Source: Lolium rigidum (Eukaryota; Streptophyta; Magnoliopsida; Poales; Poaceae). Taken from it: DNA of 64,000 nt. Of the stretch, positions 1 through 11,356 are shown piece after piece. How positions within the stretch are numbered: position 1 is the first letter of the stretch; the number at the start of each line of letters is the position of its first letter. Under the pieces are notes generated by a model. That model was not told the DNA's origin, made no database searches, and saw nothing but the letters and a program-made list of their open reading frames with translations. Both the position numbers and the translations under genes were made by a program. The stretch is from NCBI RefSeq assembly GCF_022539505.1, contig NC_061513.1:178838017-178902016 (forward strand), given 5' to 3'.

Positions 1-259
1 CCGATCGGAGATTCTGCTTGTTTCTGTGTAGATGCGCGGCATTTTCTTTCTTCTTGCATCTGTGATCCGTCCTTGAACTCGAAACTCTTGATTCATCTGT
101 AAGAATGCTACATCAACATGTATCTGCTGCTGCTTCGTCTAGTGTTGATGTTACGCTCTCCGTACAAGAGATTATGTCTGTATGTAAGCATGCCGCTTGT
201 TCATCTATTGTTGTTGGACTCAAAAATCATGATCAGCTTCAGTGTTTGATGGATTTATT
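1..259. other. Unassigned sequence at left edge
   Basis: No open reading frame, repeat or transposon signature can be supported here. The composition resembles intergenic or UTR sequence. It leads into the first copy of the duplicated repeat block. Confidence 0.4.
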
Positions 260-920
260 TCTACTACAGTACTTCTGATGGTATTGTTACTTCGGTTCGG
301 TGTATATTATTACCTACATTCCACCCCGAATTCAGACTCACACTACCCTTGCTTCACCACTTCCTGAATCTTCAACAACTTGTCTCTTTTCAGAGCTCAG
401 CATTCATGTTTAGCAGAATTCTTCATTTTTAGGCTTCAGCATAGATAGCATTGTAAACTGATCAACAACACATTGACAGTTTTGCATAGATTGCCTTATA
501 AACTGAATCAGATTCAGAGTTTAGCCTAGATGGCATTGTAAACTGATCAAGAACATGTTCAGAGTTTAGCATAGCTTGCATTGTAAACTGAATCAACAAC
601 AGGTTCAGAGTTTAGCGTAGATGGCATCATAAACCGAATCAACAACATATTCAGAGCTCAGCATAGATGGCATTGTAAACTGAATCAACAACATATTCAG
701 AGTTTAACAGATCTTGCATTATAAACTGAATCAATAACTGATTCAGAGTTCAGCGTAGATGGCACAGTAGACAGAATCAAGACCATATGTAGAGTTGGGC
801 TTAGATGGAATTGCAAACTGAATCAACAACATATTCACATTTCAACATAGATGGCATTGTAAAATAAATCAACAACATATTATAGCTTTATATACAGAAC
901 CAATAGCTTCTCCTTTTACA
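260..920. repeat. Duplicated block, copy 1, with degenerate ~46-bp tandem array
   Basis: About ten imperfect copies of a ~46-bp unit lie between roughly 430 and 895. The unit core reads like ATTGTAAACTGAATCAA followed by a CAGAGTTTAGCATAGATGGC-like half. A leader containing CACCCCGAATTCAGACTCAC precedes the array, and a tail containing GCTTTATA and ATAGCTTCTCC follows it. The same leader, array and tail order recurs at 3390-3910, so the two are copies of one duplicated block. Confidence 0.75.
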
Positions 921-1090
921 TTTCGTTTTGGAAGTCACAACTTGATGCGGTTCATTATGGTTCAGAACAGAAGAGGAAACAAGTGTTATACACCTGAATC
1001 AGTAGCTTCTCCCTTTTCATTTCGTTTTAGAATTCGCAACTTGATGCAGTTCATTGTGGTTCAGAACAGAAGAGGAAGCAAGTGCTGTTG
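901..1090. repeat. Direct repeat pair of ~85 bp
   Basis: The stretch at about 901-980 (TAGCTTCTCC, then TTCGTTTT, then CAACTTGATGC, then GGTTCAGAACAGAAGAGGAA) is repeated with few changes at about 1004-1082. The offset is close to 100 bp. No coding role is apparent. Confidence 0.7.
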
Positions 1091-1518
1091 AGATCTTTTT
1101 TTTATAGACGAATTCCAAACTCACAGGTTATCATCAAAATATTCTTTGGGTAAGTATATCATGCACCATGAAGGTTGGAACGCGAAGGTTTTACTTCACC
1201 TAGTGAACATGCCAAAATATCCAACGGACATGAACAAATGAGAAATTGGTTAGTTTAGGAGAAAGATCGTCACATTAGTGTGCTGATTGGAAATAAGGAT
1301 CAAACCAACATCACTAAAAAGTTACAGCGCAGTATTAAATGTTGAAAACACTGGCAGAACTTTGGGGCGGCAGGGTGAGATGGCTAAGTGTATGGTTACT
1401 GCTTGCTTGGTGTTCAATCATTGTCCTGCCTGCCATTCTTTACGTCACCAATCTAAACCAAACACCAGGATACAAAACATAAGAATTTGGTGAGCATAAT
1501 TTCCTAGGATCCAGACTT
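1091..1518. other. No gene seen
   Basis: AT-rich sequence without a convincing coding frame. It ends at the target site of the following GC-rich insertion. Confidence 0.4.
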
Positions 1519-1532
1519 ACAGAATGAAATAT

Positions 1533-3319
1533 GATTGAAGAACACGGATACCAGTGAAAAAAATCATAAGCTCCGAAAAAAACGCCCTCGCGTCGTCCCC
1601 TCCAGGCGACGCAGGGGGCGAACCCTAGCCTCCCCAGCGCCGCCACCCCCCTCCCCTCCCTCCCCGCCTCGTCGCCCCTGGAGGCCGCCGCCGGCAAAGG
1701 CCGTGCTGCGCCCGTGATGGGGGCGGCGGGGATCTGGTCTCGTGGCCCTCCTCGCTGCAGGATGGAGGTCAGCGCAGCGCGGGGGCCCCTCGCCGCTCCT
1801 CCACGTCGTCTCCGGTGGCCCAGGCCTGCTGCGGGCTCCCGGTGCAGCTCCGGCGCCGCCCCGTCGTGGTGACGGGCCCGGCATCGTATCTGGCCGGAAT
1901 CGACCGTAGCCGCCGACCCCTGCAGATCTGGCGCCGTTCTCCCGTCGTGGTGGTGGGTGTCAGGCCTGGATTTGCTCGGGATAAGCTTCTGGCTGAGGCT
2001 GCTGGTCCCGGCGTTGGTGGAGTCAGGCTGGCGGCACGGTTGGGTCGGTGCCGCCTCAGGCACAGTTGGGGCTGTGTCTTGGCTGCCGAGGCAGGGGCTC
2101 CGGGCAGTCGTGCGACGCCGCTCCAGGGGTGGGTGGCGCTTGCTGATGCTTGCTGGTTGCCAGCCGCGGTCGCGCGCGGGTGATGCGGTGGTGGCGGTGT
2201 TAGCATCCGGCTCTTGTCGCCGCCTCGCCATATGCTTGGCGGGGCGCTGTGCTTCGCCATGGACGGCAGGGGCTGCTCCGAGGCGGCATGGACGGGCTGT
2301 ACACGCTATGGTTGCTCCGGCAATTCTGGCGGTGCGCGGCTGGTGTCGTCGTTGAGCTTGGCGTAGTTGACCCGGATCTAGGTCACTGCGTCCCCTGGGC
2401 TGGCAAGACTGGTGTAGTGTTGCCGGCGGTGCCAGCTCTGTTTCCCAATCTGCGGTCTCATGGTGGTGGCCGGCCTCGGGTTCGGGGTGGACATCGGCGA
2501 AAGCTGTGCAAGGCCTTGGCCGCTGCGGGTGACGACGACGTCCTCGACGCCGTGTCCCTTCTTGGAGGCGTCACCAAATGTCCCTCCTTTTTCGTAGTTG
2601 GATCACGCCGCCATGCTTAACTTGCGCGCTTCTCCGACGGCGCAAAGTTCTCTTCTTTGGCTTTAGGCACACCCTCTCCACCTTCTTTGTGCTTGTCGCC
2701 GCCATTGTCTCCGTGGCTACATATACACGGTGTTCGGTCTGGTTTGGGCGGCCTCCTAGATACCCAGGGGTGGTTTCCTAGGCCGGCGTCATGCCTCAGG
2801 CGATGCCGGTGGTTTCTTCCTTACGCCGTCGGAGCTATGTGTCGTAGGATAAGTGTCAAGGCTGCATCTTGAGGGATGGTGGTTGGGCTAGGGCGAAAGC
2901 CCGGCAAGGCCTCGGCCGGTGCGGGTGACGGCGACGCCCTTGGGCGCCGCTCTCCTCCTTGGAGGCGTCTCCATCAAGCCCTCCCTCTTTAGTATCTCGA
3001 GACAGGAAGATAACCACGCTCGACGGTCATGGGTGCGCTTTGCAAGCATGGGAGATCTGTTAGTTCTGGGCAGTTCTCGGCGCCGTGCCCTTGCAACAGA
3101 AGACGACGCTTCCATCGATGGAATCAAGCTCTCTGCCTAGTTAGCTAGTGTTTTGTAGCTTGTTTCTCTTCTTCTTCTTTGTTGCTCCTTTTGGTGTATC
3201 GTAAGCTGGTAACCCCAGCATTTCGCTATTTTTTCTTATCTGTTGTTGCTACCGTTGTACGTCTGGCCGGTTGATGGCTTTGTTAATTCAAAGTCGGGCT
3301 TTCGAGCCTTATGTTTAAA
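1533..3319 (+). mobile_element. Non-LTR retroposon-like insertion, GC-rich, no RT
   Basis: The 14-bp sequence ACAGAATGAAATAT occurs at 1519-1532 and again at 3320-3333, exactly bracketing a 1.79-kb segment whose GC-rich composition differs from both sides. The segment starts with A-rich then CG-rich sequence that includes AACCCTAGC, as cereal leader sequences often do. It ends in GTCGGGCTTTCGAGCC and a short TTTAAAA tail. That order, with a long target duplication, fits target-primed retroposition. Short overlapping frames (1815-2183, 1957-2355, 2249-2620) show no domain I recognise and no reverse transcriptase. It could be a non-autonomous LINE derivative or a processed transcript. I am confident of the insertion, not of its family. 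Confidence 0.7.
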
Positions 3320-3389
3320 ACAGAATGAAATATCACCAGATAACCGTAGTGTCTCTCCGGGACTCAAACTAGTAGGCACATACATTTCT

Positions 3390-3910
3390 TTCCACTACTC
3401 CTGATGGTATAATTACTAGTGCACTATTGCCCGGATTCCACCTCGAATTCAGACTCACACTGCACTTGCTTCATCGCTTCCTGAATCTTCAACAACTTGT
3501 CCCTTTCCAGAGTTCAGCAGAGTTCTTTTTTAGGCTTCAGCATAGATGGCATTGTAAACTGATCAAGGACACATTCGAAGTTTAACATAGCTTGCATTGT
3601 AAACTGAATCAAGAACAGGTTCATAGTTCATCATAGATGGCATTGTAAAATGTAAACTGATCAAGAGCATATCCAGAGTATAACATAGCTTGCGTTGCAA
3701 ACTGAGTCAACGACATATTTAGAGTTCAACATAGATGGCATCGTAAACCGAATCAAGAACATATTTAGAGTTCAGAATAGATGGCATTGCAAACTGAATC
3801 AAAAACATATTCAGAGTTCTGCATAGATGGCATTGTAAACTGAATCAAGAACATATTATGGCTTTATACACTGAATCGATAGCCTCTCCCTTTACAATTC
3901 GTTATGAAAC
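3390..3910. repeat. Duplicated block, copy 2, with degenerate ~46-bp tandem array
   Basis: The same leader, array and tail order as at 260-920. The leader contains CGAATTCAGACTCACACT and TCAACAACTTGTCCC. About seven to eight degenerate ~46-bp units follow between roughly 3535 and 3860. The tail contains TTTATACACTGAATCGATAG. It lies about 3.1 kb from copy 1 and has one or two fewer units. Confidence 0.75.
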
Positions 3911-5532
3911 AATGTGCTTACAAGACTGATGTTATGTAATTATGTCAGATTCTGATGGGCCTATGGAGAAAAGCAATAGTTTCAATCGACGGGTAGTACT
4001 GCTGTGACGTAGTAGCAATGTTCGAACGAAGCGCCTGCCGAACTCCATTAAGATAGAAAAAAGGGGGTACAATGTTCTTGATACAACATCGGCTGAGGTA
4101 GCCGAAGAAGGGGAAAACAAACAAAAAGACCACCGGCACTTGTTTCATTGCTGACTGAAAAAGAACCTCAATTCTGAAGAAAAACAATCACCACTTGCTG
4201 ACTTGTGGTGGCCATATGCTGCGGGTCTTGGAACCTTTGGCTACCCATTCAACCTCCTTTAGCTGCCTGGGATATGTCCAAAATGCATATCGAGTCTGAT
4301 GCACTAATTGAAATACTGGTATACTCCTGTTCCTAGGGACATAGTAGACTTCGTTCTTGGCAGTCTCAGTTTTCGGGGTGAAAACGCTAAGCCTGAACTT
4401 TCGTAGTTGTACTTGGCAATGACGGCTTACTAGTCGCTTTCTTGCTAAAGGCATTGTCTGGAGATTGGGCCTTTTCTAGGGTGAAAACCTAGGACGTCGT
4501 TTTGGACAATCTTTTCAGAGCTTAGGTGCCTTCACCACTAGGGTTACACGACACTCGCTTTGGCGGGATCTTGTTTTCCTTTTTATTCTTCTTTTTCATC
4601 ATCATCATCTTCTTCTTTGCCTTTTTCTATTTTTGGCTATGTGCATTTTTATGTTCAGATTTGCTCTAGACATTATGTGTTACAGAGTATCATCTTAGTA
4701 TTAATACATTTTCTTTATTGAAAAACAAGTCATTTTGGTGTGCAAGTGGGTTCGCGTCGAGCTGTCCACCTGTCCAAGCTGTCATCTTAGTATTAATACA
4801 TTTTTTTTATGAAAAAATGTCTAGAAAGGTGAGAACTAGCTGCTCGATAATAAAAGTACGCAGTTAGGAGCTTCCATTTGATTTTCTTTTTCACGATAGC
4901 ATGCTGCACACGTACAGCTCCAGGTTTAATTCTAAGGCTTTTTTTGAGCTTCTCATATTGCGATAGTTTATGGGTCTGAGAACGAGTTGGTGCTACAATG
5001 ACACACAGAGTGATGTCGTACTCTCTCTCTCTCATACAAAGGTATGCCCCCTAGTTCCATTGCTGAGAGCTAGGATTTGTTCCGGGTTGCAGTATCTTCC
5101 TCTAGGAGCTACAGCCTATATTTACGGGATGCTCTTCAGCCGTGACCCGTGAGCTTGGAAGGTAATGTCTCAGCAATTAACCCATCACCCGTGCACGAAT
5201 GGCAGGTTATGACCTATATATGTGCTCGGCAGGTTTGGCTGTAGGGTACTGCGGGCCAAGAAGGAATATGTAAAACACGAAATAAAGCATGCATTAGACA
5301 AAGTACGACACGGAAATGTTGTAAACCAAACACACAAATTTGAGGCTACATGCCTCTTATAGAAATTAAAAAGAGACAACCAATTGTTCAGGATATCGAA
5401 ATAAAACTAAACTAGGCAGCGATTATTTCACTCGTCGAAGTAAAGAACATGATCACAGTCGGAAGCATCAGCGAAGTTTTGCCCTTGAAGCAGCATCAGC
5501 CTCTGTTAAACTGATTGATCATGGTGTCCTCC
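3911..5532. other. Intergenic region and 3' flank of the F-box gene; no gene supported
   Basis: Several short frames exist on both strands but none has a recognisable domain. A ~30-bp segment (CATCTTAGTATTAATACATTTT) occurs twice, near 4690 and near 4783, the second time in altered context. The last ~370 bp lie downstream of the F-box gene and probably hold its 3' UTR. Confidence 0.4.
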
Positions 5533-6965
5533 TCATGGCGGTGTGACCATCGGACCGATGCTCCTGCAACGTACATGTCAAGGTTAGATACAGTTGGTAA
5601 CTACTACACTTGTACAATTGGTAGTATAAAAGAGACATAGGACTAAGCATAACTCCAAAACCTGTACACGGATGGTAGATAGGCACGAGCTTTGTATTAC
5701 CTGCAAGATGGAGTCCAGAAGGCCGCGTAGGGGATGGCTTTGATGATCTTAGTAATTTTGGACACCGTTGCAAACTCGCCCGACTCGCGGTTAACAGCAT
5801 GTACCTCGGCACCTGTCTTGGCCCAAATGAAATCATCATTGGAGCCAATAAGGCGAGGAATCCCGGACATCTTGGTGAGGTCCAAGACTTTGTACAGCTC
5901 CCATGCCAAAGCTCCACCGGGACCGGTGGCCTCCCTCGACCACAGATTGAGCTTAGACCGGGTCACGCATGCGAATCCAAGGACGCCGTCTCTGGCCGTC
6001 ATTAGCATGGTAGTCGGGATCCGCCGGTAGGCAAACATAGGAGCATCAACCAAGTCGATTTCGTCGGCACCATAGTCGTACTCAACGATCTTTCTTCCCA
6101 GCTTGCAAGGAAAATAGGCCTTACCATCCAAGACAACGCTAGGCCCCGTGTCCACGACGGCATCTTGATGCTCAATTTCTGCTGGTTTATCCTCCATGTC
6201 GTCATCGTCGTCCCCATGGTTCCATTTACCTAGCTCCCTTGAGTAGAGGCCGCCGAAGGTTACCATCTTCTCCTGGTAGGTGCCCACGAGAACCACCATG
6301 GACTCGTGGTCATGGCACCTAAGCTCGTCGCAGCGGTCATCACCACAGAGCAGAGCTGCGTTCCACTCTTCCTCCACCGGATCGTCCAGTGGCATGCGTA
6401 CTGCATGCTCCTCCTTCGTGATGGGGTCCCAGACGAAGAGGGAGGACTCGCCGTCCTTGGAGATGGTGTAGAAGAGGACGCGGCCGTGGCATACGTCGAG
6501 GACCCTGTACCGGCGCGGGATGGAACTAGGCTCCAGATGGAAGGTGGAGGTGGGGACGAAGATGGTGGACTTTCTCCGCGCCTCGGTGGCTACCAGGAAG
6601 CCAAGCGACGCAGCTGTCGGATGCAACTTGCGGTTGCGGCTGAGGAACTTGTCGCTGCAGATGTGCCGGCACCAGTATTTGCTGCCAAGGCAAGCCTTGG
6701 CAAGGCCGGCGGGATCATCCGGCCGGATGCGAACTAGAATGTTGTCGACGAGTTCCTCCGGCAGGTACGGGAACTCGGCCAGCATCTCCGGCGAGTTCTT
6801 GCGGGCAGCAAGGCGAGGGCTACGGCGTGGAGGCAATGCGACGGTGGGTGGCTGCGTGGTGGCGTCCTGGCGATGCAGGCGAGGGCTACGACGTGGAGCG
6901 GAGGTAGTAGGCGGCGGCGTGGTACTATTGTTGTGCCGGGAAGAGTGACGGCGAGGTGGCCTCAT
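5533..6965 (-). CDS. F-box protein, two exons
   Basis: Exon 1 is 5701-6965 and exon 2 is 5533-5563, together 431 residues. F-box proteins recruit targets to SCF (SKP1-cullin) ubiquitin ligases. The F-box sits at about residues 66-110, starting LPEELVDNILVRI and including CLGSKYWCRHI. The rest resembles the large family of cereal F-box proteins with a beta-rich C-terminal region: LEPSSIPRRYRVLDVCHGRV, then LFVWDPITKEE near the middle, and a DDDDD acidic stretch. The N-terminus is proline- and arginine-rich and carries the RRSPRL motif twice (residues 25-30 and 47-52). ATG at 6965 is the first in frame. A 137-bp intron (5564-5700) begins GTAATA, right where the unspliced frame meets TAA, and ends TTGCAG. 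Splicing adds only nine residues. The exon 1 frame is intact, unlike everything else in the window, so this is the likeliest working host gene. Confidence 0.85.
5564..5700 (-). other. Predicted intron of the F-box gene
   Basis: The donor GTAATA directly follows TCTTGCAG at 5701 and the acceptor TTGCAG ends at 5564. The size (137 bp) is normal for a plant intron. The predicted junction keeps frame and leads to a TGA at 5533-5535. If it is not spliced, translation ends at the TAA whose first base lies in the donor, giving 422 residues. Confidence 0.65.
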
Positions 6966-7312
6966 CTTGATCTGGTTGCGAAGGGTGGTGGACGGCGGCG
7001 TGGTGGTTGAAGGAGAAGGGCGCGTTTGTTGCGGTGCGTCCCCGATGGAGAAAATATGGGGTAATTAAGGAGGAGGAGATGGCCGTTGATGCACGTACGT
7101 TGGGCAGGCGCGCAATTCCGGCCGGAAGATCCACGATCACCTTCCCACGATCCTCCTATCCGCTTAATACGCCTTCCGTTTCTGCCAATTTTCGAAATTC
7201 AAGCGTTCCCAGTTGATATGCCTCCCTGAAATACGTAAATATACAACGCCGTCAAATGTCTTGAATCGTGGTCTCCGTGTCTCATTTCTACAAGTTTTGT
7301 TAATTTAGAAAA
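6966..7312 (-). promoter_or_regulatory. 5' flank and presumed promoter of the F-box gene
   Basis: About 350 bp separate the F-box start codon from the CACTA transposon. The sequence just upstream of the ATG is GC-rich, as cereal 5' UTRs often are. A weak TATA-like stretch (TTGTATATTTAC, read on the minus strand) lies near 7232. No stronger element was seen, so the assignment is positional. Confidence 0.4.
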
Positions 7313-7344
7313 ATACACTGGTGGAAAAACAGGCTTCCGGAAAG

Positions 7345-7555
7345 CCCCATAAGTCGCGAAGGTAAAGGAACCGCGACTAATGGGGTCTTTAGTCGCGGTT
7401 CGTGTGGCGAACCGCGACCAAAGCGCTCCGGGCCCGGGCGCACGGTGGCCAGCCGGTGCACGTGGAGTCTGTAGTCGCGGTTGGCCAGCCCAACCGCGAC
7501 TAAAGTGCCCGAAGGCTTTAGTCGCGGTTGGCCAGGCCAACCGGGACTAAAGCCC
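7345..7555. repeat. Left subterminal repeats of the CACTA element
   Basis: Repeated TAGTCGCGGTT and AACCGCGACTA units occur in inverted pairs, for example TTTAGTCGCGGTT facing AACCGCGACTAAAG across a short GGCC-like spacer. In CACTA elements, subterminal repeats bind the TNPA-type protein. Here each pair could also fold as a hairpin. A TATA box follows directly. Confidence 0.85.
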
Positions 7556-7560
7556 CTCCC

Positions 7561-7570
7561 CTATATATAC
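7561..7570 (+). promoter_or_regulatory. TATA box upstream of the transposase gene
   Basis: CTATATATAC follows the left subterminal repeats. About 340 bp later comes the transposase ATG, preceded by a probable leader intron ending TGCAG at 7908. Confidence 0.65.
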
Positions 7571-7908
7571 CCATCCAGACAGCCAACACTTAGCCATTTG
7601 GAGCCATTCTCTTCACAAACTTCACAAGTGAGTGTTAGGTTTGCTTTTGGTTCCTCTTATGCACATAAGGTGTTTGATGAAATGCCCCAAGAGCATGAAA
7701 CAAACATGATATGAAGTGTTGGAGTCACACTTGAGCTTTCTCATTTATTTTTTCCTCCTCGATCGCGGTTAGCAACTTGAACCTTTGATGTGTCATTGAT
7801 AAAATATGCATGTGTGTGTAGTTCATTGTTTAATTTATATTGTTTGTAGCTAGTTAGTTTAACAAATGCATGATGGTTAATTATATATTTTATATTATAA
7901 TAATGCAG

Positions 7909-10900
7909 ATGAATCGGCAATGGATGTACGGTAACCGACTCTCCGGCGAGTTCAGTACGGGTTTGAAAGATTTCCTCGTAGTGGCTAATGCGAACAAGCT
8001 GGGGGTTTTGTTATCTGTCCATGTGTTAAGTGTAAGAATCGAAGGGTTACTCTTCCTCAAGAGATGTTCACATGCACCTGCTTCGGCACGGTTTCATGCC
8101 AAGCTATAATTGTTGGACCAAGCATGGAGAAAGAGGGGTTATAATGGAAGAAGATGAAGAAGGGGATGATTTCAATGATGAAAGCTATCTTTCTCATTTC
8201 GGTGATACTTTCATGGAGGATGCTGAAGTTGAAGGGGAAGGTGAAGAAGAGGCACGTGATGATCCCGTTGATGATCTTGGTCGGACCATTGCTGATGCAC
8301 GGAGACGCTGCGAAACTGAAAAAGAGAGGGAGAATTTGGATCGCATGTTAGAGGATCACAGGAAGGCGCTGTACCCCGGATGCGATGATGGTCTGAAAAA
8401 GCTGGGCTGCACACTGGATTTGTTGAGATGGAAGGCACAGGCAGGTGTAGCTGACTCGGCATTTGAAAACTTGCTGAAAATGTTGAAGAATATGTTTCCA
8501 AAGAATAACGAGTTGCCCGCCACTACGTACGAAGCAAAGAAGGTTGTCTCGCCCTCTAGGTTTAGAGGTTCGAAGATACATGCATGCATCAACGATCGCA
8601 TCCTCGTACCGCGGTGAATACGAGAATTTGAATGAATGCCCGGTATGCACCGCATTGCGTTATAAGATCGAGGCGATGACCCCGGTGACGATGTTGAGGG
8701 CCGAAAACCCAGGAAGAGGGTTCCCGCCAAGGTGATGTGGTATGCTCCTATAATACCACGGTTGAAACGTCTCGTTCAAGAACAAAGAGCATGCCAAGTT
8801 GTTGCGATGGCACAAAGAGGACCGTAAGTCGGACGGGGAGTTGAGACACCCCGCGGATGGAACGCAATGGAGAAAGATCGACAGAGAGTTCAAAGATTTT
8901 GCAGCTGACGCAAGGAACATAAGATTTGGTCTAAGTACGGATGGCATGAATCCTTTTGGCGAGCAGAGCTCCAGCCATAGTACCCGGCCCGTGACTCTAT
9001 GCATCTACAACCTTCCTCCTTGGTTGTGCATGAAGCGGAAGTTCATTATGATGCCGGTGCTCATCCAAGGTCCGAAGCAACCCGGCAACGACATCGATGT
9101 GTACCTAAGGCCATTAGTTGATGAGCTTTTACAGCTGTGGGGCAGACTCGGTGTCCGTGTGTGGGATGAGCACAAAGAAGAGGAATTTGACCTACGAGCG
9201 TTGCTTTTCGTAACCATCAACGATTGGCCTGCTCTTAGTAACCTTTCGGGACTCGTCAAATAAGGGATACAATGCATGCACGCACCGCTTACATGAGACC
9301 GAAAGTGTACATTTGCCAAATTGTAAGAAGAACGTGTACCTTGGGCATCGTCGATTTCTTCCGAAAGGTCATCCAAGAAGAAAGAAAGGCAAGCATTACA
9401 ACGGCAAGGCAGATCACCGGCCGAAGCCTGCGGAACACACCGGTGCTGAGGTATTTGATATGGTCAAGGGTTTGAAAGTCATCTTTGGAAAGGGTCCCGG
9501 CGGACAATCAGTTCCGAAGGGAGCCGACGGGCACGTAGCCATGTGGAAGAAGAAATCTATATTCCGGGAGCTAGAATATTGGAAAGTCCTAGAAGTCCGC
9601 TCTCGCAATCGACGTGATGCACGTTACGAAGAATATTTGCGTGAACATCCTAAGCTTCTTGGGCGTGTACGGGAAGTCAAATGATACAAAGGAAGCACGG
9701 CAGGACCAAAGCAAAGTTTGAAAGACCCCGATGACCCGCATCCGGAACGGTTTCAAGGTCGTGCCGCCTACGCTCTGACCAAAGAAGAGAAGGTCATCTT
9801 TTTTGAATGCCTGAGCAGTATGAAGGTCCCGTCAGGATTCTCGTCCAATATAAAGGGAATAATAAACATGGCGGAGAAAAAGTTCCAAAACCTGAAGTCT
9901 CACGACCGCCACGTGATTATGACGCAATTGCTTCCGATTGCTTTGAGGGGCTCTCGCCGGAAAATGTTCGAGTAGCCATTGTGAAGCTATGTGCATTCCT
10001 CAATGCAATCTCTCAGAAGGTAATCAATCCAGAAGTTCTACCACGGTTACAGAACGATGTGATCCAATGTCTTGTCAGCTTCGAGTTGGTGTTCCCGCCA
10101 TCCTTCTTCAATATTATGACGCACCTCCCGGTTCACCTCGTCGATGAGATTTCCATTCTCGGTCCTGTATTTCTACACAATATGTTCCCCTTCGAGAGGT
10201 TCATGGGAGTATTAAAGAAATATGTTCGTAACCGTGCTAGGCCGTAAGGAAGCATCGCCAAGGGCTATGGAAATGAGGAGGTAATTGAGTTTTGTGTTGA
10301 CTTTGTTCCCGACCTTAAGCCGATTGGTCTTCCTCAATCGCGGCACGAGGGGAGACTAAGTGGAAAAGGCACGATCGGAAGGAAATCAATGATATGTATG
10401 GACGGCCATTCTCTCGATCGAAGCACACCACACAGTTCCGACCAATTCCAGCTTGGTGGCTCCGTACTTTGAGAAACACAAGAATATTTTACGCTCGGAC
10501 AACCCCGGGAAGCCCGAATCCCGGATTAGGAAGGCCCACATGGAGACTTTCGGCAGTTGGTTGAGAAAACATTTAATGAGTGACAATAAGGTTGTAGATC
10601 AGCTGTACATGTTGGCCAAGACACCATCTTCGACTATAACGACTTTCCAAGGGTACGAGATAAATGGGAATACATTTTACACGATCGCCCAAGATAAAAA
10701 GAGCACCAACCAAAACAGTGGTGTCCGCTTTGATGCAGCAACCGAGAATGGGCAAAAGGTCACATATTATGGTTACATAGAGGAGATATGGGAACTTGAC
10801 TATGGACCCTCCTTTAGGGTCCCTTTGTTCCGGTGCAAATGGTTCAAGCTAACAGGAGGTGGGGTAAAGGTGGACCAGCAATACGGAATGACAATGGTGG

Positions 10901-11239
10901 ATTTCAACAATCTTGGTTACCTTGACGAACCATTCGTCCTAGCGAAAGATGTCGCTCAGGTTTTCTATGTGAAGGACATGAGTAGCAAACCGAGGAAACG
11001 GAAAGATAAGAAAACGATCAGTACATCATGCGATGATCCAAAGCGCCACATTGTTCTTTCAGGGAAAAGAAACATCGTGGGAGTGGAGGACAAGACAGAC
11101 ATGTCGAGAAGATTATAATATGTTTGCTGAAATTCCGCCCTTCAAAGTGAACACCGACCCAAGCATTAAGTTAAATGATGAGGATGCTCCATGGATACGG
11201 CACAATCGTAAGCAAGCAGGGACACAAGGGAAGAAATGA
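7909..11239 (+). pseudogene. TNPD-type CACTA transposase, frameshifted
   Basis: This would encode the transposase that cuts at the terminal repeats. ATG at 7909 directly follows a TGCAG acceptor. Segments in order: transposase-associated N-terminal domain starting RQWMYGNRLSGEF (7909-8110, frameshifted in its second half); acidic linker and KNNELPATTYEAKK (8110-8560); tnp2/Transposase_21 core with TLCIYNLPPWLCMKRKFIMM and DIDVYLRPLVDELLQLW (8640-9680); a DUF4218-like part with NAISQKVINPEVLPRLQND and HNMFPFERFMGVLKKY (9720-10247); a DUF4216-like part with YYGYIEEIWELDYGPSFRVP (10453-11118); a basic tail to a stop at 11239. At least six frame changes or stops break it, for example near 8100, 8560, 9260, 9620, 9940 and 11060. 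Domain names are from family knowledge. Confidence 0.9.
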
Positions 11240-11356
11240 TGTGTAATAATTTATTGTACCAAACTTTGTTGAATGAATCATGTGAATTATATTACCCGTG
11301 ATGTGTTTGGTGTCCATTTTCGAATGATTCAATTGACTCGAGATAGCACCGATGAT

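Noticed and set aside
430..880. CRISPR-like appearance of the ~46-bp array
   Set aside because: Units are contiguous and degenerate without unique spacers, and the context is a plant nuclear genome.
1440..2260. Long minus-strand frames (up to 263 codons) in the GC-rich insert
   Set aside because: Proline/arginine/serine-rich translation from GC-rich DNA with overlapping frames on both strands. No domain, and the span crosses the insertion boundary.
3932..4454. Overlapping minus-strand frames of 62-88 codons
   Set aside because: No recognisable motif and no splice signals linking them into a longer product.
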